Origin: an uncultured Oscillospiraceae bacterium | Lineage (GTDB): Bacteria; Bacillota; Clostridia; Oscillospirales; Acutalibacteraceae | Assembly (NCBI GenBank): GCA_900552115.1 | Contig: URYP01000121.1 | Coordinates: 1-5,813, forward strand | DNA: 5,813 nucleotides | Reading direction: 5' to 3' | Part shown: positions 1 to 5,118 of the stretch, in pieces | Numbering within the stretch: the first letter of the stretch is position 1 | Layout: the number at the start of each line of letters is the position of its first letter | The notes under the pieces: generated by a model | What the model was told of the DNA's origin: nothing | Seen by the model: only the letters and a program-made list of their open reading frames with translations | Databases searched by the model: none | Translations under genes and position numbers: made by a program

Positions 1-33
1 CGTTCCCGTCCGCAGGCGGGAACGCCCTTTTTT
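1..33 (+). terminator. Intrinsic terminator of an upstream gene
   Basis: CGTTCCCG (1-8) pairs perfectly with CGGGAACG (17-24). T9-G16 and C10-G15 can add two inner pairs, closing a four-base loop. CCC and a run of six T (28-33) follow. This is a GC-rich stem with a T-tract reading on the plus strand, so it should end a gene lying left of the window. The stem starts at the first base of the window and may be longer than seen. Confidence 0.8.
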
Positions 34-70
34 ATCTGGCAGGGCGGAATCCGCGCGCCATAAAATGCTG

Positions 71-99
71 TCGACTTGTCTGTGGAACTATGATACAAT
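71..99 (+). promoter_or_regulatory. Sigma-A promoter of the regulator-kinase operon
   Basis: The -35 is TCGACT (71-76, four of six consensus bases). A 17-bp spacer follows, then an extended -10 of TGA plus TACAAT (91-99). The start point should fall near 106, about 37 nt before the ATG at 143. No TNACA-N4-TGTAA box is visible upstream, so this promoter does not look like a target of the Bce-type regulator itself. Confidence 0.65.
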
Positions 100-124
100 A
101 GCCTCAAGTAGCCTTGAGGCTATT
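97..124. repeat. 12-bp perfect palindrome over the -10 and start point
   Basis: AATAGCCTCAAG (97-108) is the exact reverse complement of CTTGAGGCTATT (113-124), with a 4-nt centre TAGC. The left arm overlaps the end of the -10 box and the expected start point (about 106), so most of it should not be transcribed. That favours a DNA operator bound by a dimer over an RNA hairpin, though an upstream transcript reading through would form a 12-bp stem. The cognate protein is unknown. Confidence 0.6.
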
Positions 125-142
125 TGATGAGGAGAGGAAAAC

Positions 143-814
143 ATGTATACCATTTTGATTGTGGAGGATGACGCCGTTATTGCGGCGGAGGTGCAGCATC
201 ACATGGAAGCGTGGGGCTACCGCGCGGTCTGCGTGACAGATTTCCATCAGGTATTGGCTGATTTTGCCTCCGTCTCCCCGCATCTGGTCATACTCGACAT
301 ATCCTTGCCGTTTTTCAACGGATATCACTGGTGTCAGGAAATCCGCCGTCTGTCCAAGGTGCCGATATTGTTTTTGTCCTCCGCTTCCGACAATATGAAT
401 ATTGTCATGGCCATGCAGATGGGTGGGGATGACTTTATCGCCAAGCCGTTCGACCGGGACGTGCTCACCGCCAAGGTGCAGGCCCTGCTGCGCCGCACCT
501 ATGACTTTGGCGGCAAAACCGATTTTCTGGAACACAAGGGCGCCATCCTCAACCGGGACGACGCCACGGTAACCTATAACGGCCAGACGGTGGATTTGAC
601 AAAAAACGATTATCGTATTTTGCAGACCCTCCTGGAAAACAAGGGCAAAACCGTCAGCCGGGAAACGCTGATGACCCGCCTGTGGGAAACGGACAGCTAT
701 GTGGATGAAAATACCCTGACGGTCAATATCGCCCGCCTGCGGCGCAAGCTGGAGGATGTGGGACTGACCGACTTTATCACGACCAAAAAAGGTCTTGGAT
801 ATTTGGTGGAGTGA
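143..814 (+). CDS. OmpR-family response regulator (BceR-like)
   Basis: This is a 223-aa cytoplasmic DNA-binding response regulator. The receiver domain spans about residues 2-115, with the acidic pair D9/D10, phospho-acceptor D52 in LVILDISLP, the switch S79, and K101 in the AKPF motif. A winged-helix OmpR-type output domain spans about 128-222, with the recognition-helix region near VDENTLTVNIARLRRKL and the wing at KKGLGYLV. All catalytic positions are intact and the length is normal for the family. The ATG at 143 follows AGGAGAGG (130-137) at a good distance. The stop lies 4 bp before the kinase ATG, so the two genes are almost certainly co-transcribed. From the neighbouring Bce-type kinase and transporter I infer that its main target is the promoter before the ATPase gene, where a BceR-type box is present. 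It is not proven to answer bacitracin; related modules respond to other cell-envelope peptides. Confidence 0.95.
   Translation: MYTILIVEDDAVIAAEVQHHMEAWGYRAVCVTDFHQVLADFASVSPHLVILDISLPFFNGYHWCQEIRRLSKVPILFLSSASDNMNIVMAMQMGGDDFIAKPFDRDVLTAKVQALLRRTYDFGGKTDFLEHKGAILNRDDATVTYNGQTVDLTKNDYRILQTLLENKGKTVSRETLMTRLWETDSYVDENTLTVNIARLRRKLEDVGLTDFITTKKGLGYLVE
805..811 (+). promoter_or_regulatory. Ribosome binding site fixing the kinase start
   Basis: GGTGGAG lies 7 nt before the ATG at 819 and inside the last codons of the response regulator. An in-frame ATG at 795 would add eight residues (MDIWWSES), but it has no good Shine-Dalgarno sequence and would overlap the regulator by 20 bp. I therefore choose 819. 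Confidence 0.7.
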
Positions 815-818
815 ATCG

Positions 819-1826
819 ATGAAGAAAAAGGAATGCGGCCGGACGTTCCGGGCTTACCTCCGTTATCGCGTCGGCGTACTGCTGCTGGGCGCGGCCTGCG
901 CCCTGATCTGGCTGGTGGTGCTGGTGCTGTCCCGGCTCACGACAGAAGTGGTACAGTACGCAACGCTGCTGTGCGGATGCCTCATGTTGGCCGTGGCGGG
1001 GATCGATTACATTCGTTTTGCCGCCCGCCACCGGGAATTGGCCAGTCTTCAGAAAAAAATAGTGGTGGGCCTGGAGGGGCTGCCCCATCCGCGCAACCTG
1101 CTGGAGGAGGATTATACCCTGCTGCTGGAGGCGGTGCATGTCGACAAGATCGAGCGGATATCCCAGGCCGACCGGCTGCACAGCGACCGGATGGAATACG
1201 ACACGCTTTGGGCGCACCAGATTAAAACGCCTATTGCTGCCATGCGTCTGCTGCTCCAGGGGGAAGACAGCGAACACAGCCGTGCGCTGCAGGCCGAGCT
1301 GTTCCAGATCGAGCAATACGTCAATATGGTGCTGACTTACTCTCGTCTGGACAGCGATTCCAGTGATATGGTCGTGCAAAGCTATGAGCTGGACGGACTG
1401 GTGCGGCAGGCGGTGCGCAAATACGCGCCGCTGTTTATCCGCAAAAAGCTTCAGCTCGATCTGCGGCCGCTGTCGGGAGAGGTGCTGACCGACGAAAAGT
1501 GGCTGGTGTTCGTCATCGAACAGATCCTGTCCAACGCGCTTAAATATACCAGCCGGGGCCGGATCTCTATTTACCAGGAGGAACCGGACACTTTGATTAT
1601 AGCGGATACCGGCATCGGCATCGCGCCCGAAGACCTGCCTCGGCTGGGGGAAAAGGGCTTTACCGGCTATAACGGGCGGGCGGATAAAAAGGCCACTGGC
1701 CTGGGGCTCTATCTCTGTCGGCGGATACTGGCGCGCCTGTCCCACCGCATGATAATTTCTTCCGACGTGGGGGAGGGGACGACCGTGAAGCTGTTCCTCG
1801 CATCGGACGAGCTGCGTGTGGAATGA
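819..1826 (+). CDS. Intramembrane-sensing histidine kinase (BceS-like)
   Basis: This is a 335-aa membrane sensor kinase. Two transmembrane helices (about 18-38 and 44-65) are joined by only a few residues, so there is no extracellular sensor domain and no obvious HAMP domain. This is the hallmark of intramembrane-sensing kinases, which in Bce modules receive the signal through the transporter. The dimerisation and phospho-acceptor region carries H133 in the motif HQIKTP, typical of the BceS group. The ATPase domain shows the N-box N239 (QILSNALKY), the G1 box D263-TGIGI, the F-box region EKGFTG and the G2 box TGLGL (293-297). All core residues are present and the length matches BceS-type proteins (about 330 aa). 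The gene sits 4 bp after the response regulator in one operon. It should phosphorylate D52 of that regulator. The ligand cannot be told from sequence. Confidence 0.95.
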   Translation: MKKKECGRTFRAYLRYRVGVLLLGAACALIWLVVLVLSRLTTEVVQYATLLCGCLMLAVAGIDYIRFAARHRELASLQKKIVVGLEGLPHPRNLLEEDYTLLLEAVHVDKIERISQADRLHSDRMEYDTLWAHQIKTPIAAMRLLLQGEDSEHSRALQAELFQIEQYVNMVLTYSRLDSDSSDMVVQSYELDGLVRQAVRKYAPLFIRKKLQLDLRPLSGEVLTDEKWLVFVIEQILSNALKYTSRGRISIYQEEPDTLIIADTGIGIAPEDLPRLGEKGFTGYNGRADKKATGLGLYLCRRILARLSHRMIISSDVGEGTTVKLFLASDELRVE

Positions 1827-1837
1827 CTTTTGCTAAG

Positions 1838-1953
1838 CAAAAAACGGCAGCGTTTAGAGCGAAGAATGACGTTGGCGGCAGTAGCCGCCAGGAGGCGTTA
1901 TACGCCGACAGGCATTCTTCCAATGTCTCCAGCCCAAAGGGCTGGAGACTATG
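1838..1953 (-). repeat. Structured repeat element, copy 1 (inverted)
   Basis: Read on the minus strand from 1953, this 116-bp element begins CATAGTCTCC and ends TTTTTTG, like copy 2 at 4811-4923. It holds an 11-bp perfect hairpin (1925-1935 with 1939-1949, loop AAA). It then forms a three-way junction: outer stem GAAGAATG/CATTCTTC (1861-1868 with 1913-1920) enclosing TGGCGGC/GCCGCCA (1873-1879 with 1884-1890) and GGCGT/ACGCC (1894-1898 with 1902-1906). A six-T tract (minus strand, 1844-1839) closes it. It lies 11 bp after the kinase stop and directly before the transporter operator. No open reading frame is contained. It may be a small non-autonomous mobile element or an intergenic structured RNA element; the family was not recognised. 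Confidence 0.75.
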
Positions 1954-1954
1954 A

Positions 1955-1968
1955 TGACACGATTGTAA
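1955..1968 (+). promoter_or_regulatory. BceR-type operator upstream of the transporter genes
   Basis: TGACA (1955-1959), four bases, then TGTAA (1964-1968) matches the TNACA-N4-TGTAA consensus known for Bce-type regulators at every fixed position. Its centre lies about 60 bp upstream of the -10 box of the ATPase gene. A second TGTAAG half-site at 1984-1989 repeats TGTAAG of 1964-1969 at exactly 20 bp, two helical turns, which could hold a second regulator dimer. Binding by the regulator at 143-814 is inferred. Confidence 0.7.
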
Positions 1969-1972
1969 GGTT

Positions 1973-2018
1973 GGGCGGGGAAATGTAAGCCGAAACCATG
2001 GCTGTCATTTCCCCGTCC
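1973..2018. repeat. Long inverted repeat upstream of the transporter -10
   Basis: The arms 1973-1985 (GGGCGGGGAAATG) and 2006-2018 (CATTTCCCCGTCCC, starting with C2006) pair over 13 positions with one G-T pair. An inner AGCC/GGCT (1988-1991 with 2000-2003) extends the stem. No T-tract follows, and it lies upstream of the expected start point, so it is not a terminator of the transporter transcript. It occupies the whole -35 region and may be an operator or a DNA cruciform. Transcripts reading through from the kinase gene would carry it as a stable hairpin. Confidence 0.65.
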
Positions 2019-2021
2019 CGC

Positions 2022-2027
2022 TATACT
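2022..2027 (+). promoter_or_regulatory. -10 box of the transporter operon
   Basis: TATACT differs from TATAAT at one position and places the start near 2034, with a leader of about 27 nt. At 17 bp upstream the -35 would be TGGCTG (1999-2004), which is poor. A weak -35 with an upstream activator box is what is expected of a promoter that depends on a response regulator. Confidence 0.5.
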
Positions 2028-2060
2028 AAAGAAGACATAACACAAGGGAGGAAATCCATC

Positions 2061-2828
2061 ATGTCTTTTTTGGAAGTGCACAATCTTAAAAAAGTATACA
2101 CCACCCGGCTGGGCGGGCAGGCCGTGCAAGCTCTGTCCAACGTCACCTTTTCGGTGGAGCAGGGTGAATACGTCGCTGTCATGGGCGAATCCGGTTCAGG
2201 CAAGACCACGCTGCTCAACATTCTCGCCGCCCTGGATAAGCCCACCAGCGGCGAGGTGCTGCTTAACGGCGGCAATATCGTGTCCTTAAAAGAGCGGCAG
2301 CTGGCGTCGTTCCGGCGGGATCATTTGGGCTTTGTGTTCCAGGACTTCAATTTGCTGGATACCTTTTCGCTGAAAGATAATATCCTGCTGCCGCTGGTGC
2401 TGTCCGGCACGGCCTACAAGGACATGGAAAACCGGCTGCTGCCGCTGGCCACCCGGCTGGGTATCAGCAGTATTCTGGGCAAGTATCCTTACGAGGTATC
2501 CGGCGGCCAGAAGCAGCGCGCCGCCGTAGCCCGCGCCCTGATCACCCATCCCGACCTGGTGCTGGCGGACGAGCCCACCGGCGCACTGGATTCCCATGCG
2601 TCGGACGAACTGCTGCGGCTGTTTGAAGATATCAACGCCGGCGGCCAGACCATCGTTATGGTTACCCACAGCGCCAAAGCGGCCAGCAGCGCGGGACGGG
2701 TGCTCTTTATCAAAGACGGTGAGGTGTTCCACCAGATCTATCGGGGCGGCCACTCCACAGAGGAGATGTACCAGCGGATATCCGACACGCTCACCATGAT
2801 GGCGACGGGCGGTGGTCAGGATGCGTAA
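2061..2828 (+). CDS. ABC transporter ATP-binding protein (BceA-like)
   Basis: This 255-aa cytoplasmic ATPase belongs to the MacB/LolD/BceA group and powers the permease encoded next to it. It has Walker A GESGSGKT (42-49), Q-loop Q94 in FVFQDFNLL (the 'FQ-FNLL' form typical of this group), signature SGGQKQR (147-153), Walker B LVLADE with catalytic E171, D-loop GALD (174-177) and H-loop H203 in VTHS. All motifs are intact and the length fits BceA (about 250 aa). The ATG at 2061 is preceded by AAGGGAGG (2044-2051); an upstream in-frame ATG at 1998 would precede the promoter's expected start point and is rejected. The last 8 bp overlap the permease gene, indicating translational coupling. The known family role is removal of peptide antibiotics such as bacitracin-like or lantibiotic compounds from their lipid targets. 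The actual substrate here is unknown. Confidence 0.96.
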   Translation: MSFLEVHNLKKVYTTRLGGQAVQALSNVTFSVEQGEYVAVMGESGSGKTTLLNILAALDKPTSGEVLLNGGNIVSLKERQLASFRRDHLGFVFQDFNLLDTFSLKDNILLPLVLSGTAYKDMENRLLPLATRLGISSILGKYPYEVSGGQKQRAAVARALITHPDLVLADEPTGALDSHASDELLRLFEDINAGGQTIVMVTHSAKAASSAGRVLFIKDGEVFHQIYRGGHSTEEMYQRISDTLTMMATGGGQDA

Positions 2829-4815
2829 AGGTTTTTACTGGAAGCTGGCGGCGTCAAATATCCGCCAGAACCGCCGCACATACATCCCGTATCTCATCAC
2901 CTGTGTCGGCACGGTCGCCATGTTCTTTATCGTCTGCTCCCTGTCGATGAACAGCGGGCTTAAAGACGTTATCGGCAGCGATATCATGACCGCTATTCTC
3001 GGTATGGGCGCCTGGGTAACCGGCCTGTTCGCGGTACTCTTCCTTTTTTATACCAACAGCTTCTTGATGAAACGCCGCAAAAAGGAACTGGGGCTGTATA
3101 ATGTCCTCGGCATGGAGAAACGGCACATTGCCCGCGTTATTTTATGTGAAACGCTGTATATGCTGCTTATCAGCCTGGTGGTGGGGCTGTGGCTCGGGCT
3201 GCTGCTCAACCGCTTGATGTTTATGGCGGTTCTCAATTTGATGAACTGCGAAGTGCCGCTGGCCTTCCAATGGTCGCCCAAGGCGCTTGTTATCACGCTT
3301 GTCCTGTTTGTGTCTCTGTTCGCCGTGATTCTCCTGAACAGCCTGCGGCAAATCCACCTGTCCAAACCCATCGAGCTGCTGCGGGGCGGGGAAGTGGGCG
3401 AGCGGGAGCCCAAAGCCAAATGGATACTGGCGATTCTGGGCCTCCTGTTCCTTGGCAGCGGCTACACCATCGCGGTGACCACCACCAACCCGGTAGCGGC
3501 GCTGGCCCTGTTTTTTGTGGCGGTGATCCTGGTCATCCTCGGCACCTATTGCCTGTTCATGGCCGGCAGCATCGCGCTGCTGAAAATACTCCGCAAAAAC
3601 AAACGGTATTACTATCATCCCCGGCATTTCACCTCGGTTTCCGGCATGATGTACCGGATGAAACAAAACGCCATGGGACTGGCCAACATCTGTATCCTGT
3701 CCACGGCGGTGCTGGTTATGGTGTCCTCCACCCTGTCGCTCTATCTCGGTATGAACGACGTGCTGGAAACCCGGTATCCCCGGCAGATACTCGTTTCCAT
3801 GACCGGCGATTCCGCCCAAAAGCAGGAGCAGGTGCACAAGTGGGCGGATGCCTCGCTGAAAACGACCGGCCGCCGGCAGGAAAATGTGCTCGAATATACC
3901 TACCTGGCTTTTTCGACGCTCCAGCAGAAGGATTTTTTCAGCACCGATACCTCTGGCAGAGGCTATGAATCCATGGATGATATTCGCAATCTGGTGTTTA
4001 TTCCGCAGGAGGATTACCGCTCTACGACCGGCGAGCCGGTGTCCCTTGGTAAAAACGAAATCCTGATTTATGCGAACCGGGATTCGTACAATCATGCGCG
4101 GCTGCGGGTATTCGATGAAACCTTTACCGTGGTTCGCCGGCTCGACAGCTTTGTGGAAAACGGCATTATTGCCTCCAATGCGGCAAGCAGCTATTTTATT
4201 GTCGTGCCGGACATGGCGGATGTCCTCAGGCTGTACGAAAAGCAGCAAAAGGCTTACGGCGAGAATGCGTCGTCCATCGCGTATTATTACGGTTTTGACG
4301 TGGAGGGCGGGACGGATAAGGATGTGTTGGCCCTGTACGAAGACATGGCCGACCATCAGGAAAGCTATGGGGTTGAGGGCTATATCGAGTGCCGACCCAA
4401 TGAGGAAAAGGACTTTTTGTCGCTGTATGGCGGGTTGTTCTTCATCGGCATTTTCCTGGGAGTCCTGTTCATCATGGCCACCATTCTGATTATTTACTAT
4501 AAGCAGGTGTCGGAAGGGTACGACGACCGCCAGCGGTTTGTCATCATGCAGAAAGTGGGAATGAGCCGGCAGGAGATTCGGCGAACCATCCATTCCCAGG
4601 TGCTCACCGTCTTCTTCATGCCGCTGATTATAGCGGGCCTGCACATGGCGTTTGCCTTCCCCTTTGTCACCCGGATTTTGGCCGGGCTGAACATGACCAA
4701 TACCACCCTGTTCGCTTTCTGTGCCGCCGGTGGGTTCCTGGTCTTTGCGCTGCTGTATATCATCGTCTACGCGATCACCGCCAAATCGTATTATAAAGTG
4801 GTGAGCGAGGCATAG
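2821..4815 (+). CDS. FtsX-family ABC permease (BceB-like)
   Basis: This is a 664-aa inner-membrane permease with the BceB layout. Four N-terminal helices (about 22-42, 58-78, 106-129, 155-173) form the first FtsX domain. Three more follow (about 201-219, 226-254, 285-308), then an extracellular domain of roughly 228 residues (309-536), then three last helices (538-558, 594-616, 630-652). The cytoplasmic segment after helix 8, GYDDRQRFVIMQKVGMS (566-582), resembles the conserved BceB motif around 'RF-IL-KVGM'; the equivalent after helix 2 is KKELGLYNVLGM (87-98). The large domain between helices 7 and 8 is the part that in this family senses or binds the antibiotic complex and passes the signal to the kinase. 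The ATG at 2821 overlaps the ATPase stop by 8 bp; a GTG three codons earlier is less likely. The stop TAG (4813-4815) lies inside repeat copy 2, so the last codons abut the element. Confidence 0.95.
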   Translation: MRKGFYWKLAASNIRQNRRTYIPYLITCVGTVAMFFIVCSLSMNSGLKDVIGSDIMTAILGMGAWVTGLFAVLFLFYTNSFLMKRRKKELGLYNVLGMEKRHIARVILCETLYMLLISLVVGLWLGLLLNRLMFMAVLNLMNCEVPLAFQWSPKALVITLVLFVSLFAVILLNSLRQIHLSKPIELLRGGEVGEREPKAKWILAILGLLFLGSGYTIAVTTTNPVAALALFFVAVILVILGTYCLFMAGSIALLKILRKNKRYYYHPRHFTSVSGMMYRMKQNAMGLANICILSTAVLVMVSSTLSLYLGMNDVLETRYPRQILVSMTGDSAQKQEQVHKWADASLKTTGRRQENVLEYTYLAFSTLQQKDFFSTDTSGRGYESMDDIRNLVFIPQEDYRSTTGEPVSLGKNEILIYANRDSYNHARLRVFDETFTVVRRLDSFVENGIIASNAASSYFIVVPDMADVLRLYEKQQKAYGENASSIAYYYGFDVEGGTDKDVLALYEDMADHQESYGVEGYIECRPNEEKDFLSLYGGLFFIGIFLGVLFIMATILIIYYKQVSEGYDDRQRFVIMQKVGMSRQEIRRTIHSQVLTVFFMPLIIAGLHMAFAFPFVTRILAGLNMTNTTLFAFCAAGGFLVFALLYIIVYAITAKSYYKVVSEA

Positions 4816-4923
4816 TCTCCAAGCCCTGGGGGACTTGGAGACATTAGAAGAAAGGCTGTCAGGCGGAGCGCCCTCCTGCCGGTGAACCGGCAGCACCAAT
4901 CTTCTGGCTGGTACGCTTTTTTG
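4811..4923 (+). repeat. Structured repeat element, copy 2
   Basis: This plus-strand copy aligns with the reverse complement of 1838-1953 from CATAGTCTCC to TTTTTTG. Shared blocks include GGAGACATT, GAAGAA, CTGTC and CTCCTG, TCTTC. It folds the same way: hairpin GTCTCCAAG/CTTGGAGAC (4815-4823 with 4834-4842) extended by CCC/GGG with a bulged A4833; outer stem AGAAGA/TCTTCT (4846-4851 with 4900-4905); arms GGCG/CGCC (4862-4865 with 4869-4872) and CTGCCGG/CCGGCAG (4876-4882 with 4887-4893). The arm sequences differ from copy 1 while pairing is kept. It provides the permease stop codon and would form the 3' untranslated region of the transporter mRNA. Confidence 0.75.
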
Positions 4924-5010
4924 AGTCTTCATAGTCTCCGGCCTTTAGGACCGGAGCCAGTTGGTTGCTTGTTTGAGTCCCTATAGTCTTTGATCTTTAG
5001 GCCGGGGCAA
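4920..5010 (+). repeat. Two tandem decayed copies of the element's hairpin end
   Basis: TTTGAGTC, ATAGTCT and CTTTAGG each recur at exactly 52 bp (4920/4972, 4931/4983, 4943/4995). The first unit begins CATAGTCTCC (4930-4939), as the full copies do, and folds CTCCGG/CCGGAG (4936-4941 with 4951-4956) plus CC/GG with a bulged A4950 and loop TTTA, the same bulge as in copy 2. The second unit keeps the fold largely through G-T pairs (4988-4995 with 5000-5007). The three-way junction is missing from both. Confidence 0.65.
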
Positions 5011-5012
5011 AT

Positions 5013-5042
5013 AAAGAAGGAGCGCCACGGCGCTCCTTCTTT
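5013..5042 (+). terminator. Intrinsic terminator of the transporter operon
   Basis: AAAGAAGGAGCG (5013-5024) pairs perfectly over 12 bp with CGCTCCTTCTTT (5031-5042), loop CCACGG. The A-rich left end and T-rich right end make it potentially bidirectional. It lies about 200 bp after the permease stop, beyond the repeat cluster, and separates the operon from the promoter at 5085. Confidence 0.85.
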
Positions 5043-5045
5043 GTA

Positions 5046-5070
5046 TGTAAATGTGTGATACTTTTACACA
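5046..5070. promoter_or_regulatory. Operator-like palindrome upstream of the ncRNA promoter
   Basis: TGTGTGA (5052-5058) and TTACACA (5064-5070) form a 7-5-7 inverted repeat with one mismatch. An overlapping TGTAAA/TTTACA pair (5046-5051 with 5063-5068) surrounds it. It ends 14 bp before the -35 of the next promoter, a position suited to an activator or repressor. The binding protein is not identified; it lacks the TNACA-N4-TGTAA spacing. Confidence 0.4.
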
Positions 5071-5084
5071 ACGGGGTTTTGCAC

Positions 5085-5112
5085 TTGACACGGCGGCAGG
5101 GATTGGTATAAT
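5085..5112 (+). promoter_or_regulatory. Strong sigma-A promoter, extended -10
   Basis: The -35 is consensus TTGACA (5085-5090), the spacer is 16 bp, and the -10 is consensus TATAAT (5107-5112) preceded by TGG (5104-5106), an extended -10. Transcription should start near 5119. It is the best promoter in the window and points into DNA without a convincing gene, suggesting an abundant RNA. Confidence 0.85.
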
Positions 5113-5118
5113 TTGCCT

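Noticed and set aside
777..1745. Open frame of 322 codons on the minus strand opposite the kinase
   Set aside because: It is a shadow of the kinase gene, with low-complexity His/Gln/Arg-rich translation and no recognised motif or supporting context.
1998..2060. Earlier start for the ATPase at ATG 1998
   Set aside because: It precedes the -10 box and the expected transcription start and has no homology to the family N-terminus. The ATG at 2061 has AAGGGAGG upstream and gives the normal BceA start.
1827..2060. Small extra gene between kinase and ATPase
   Set aside because: The stretch is filled by the repeat element, operator, inverted repeat and promoter, and no frame with a ribosome binding site fits between them.
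3142..4932. Open frame of 596 codons on the minus strand opposite the permease
   Set aside because: It is antisense to a fully recognisable membrane protein. Its translation is rich in His, Gln and Arg, as expected from reverse-reading hydrophobic codons, and shows no domain.
4811..5010. CRISPR array
   Set aside because: The repeats are few, diverged, and differ in content between units; there are no uniform spacers and no cas genes.
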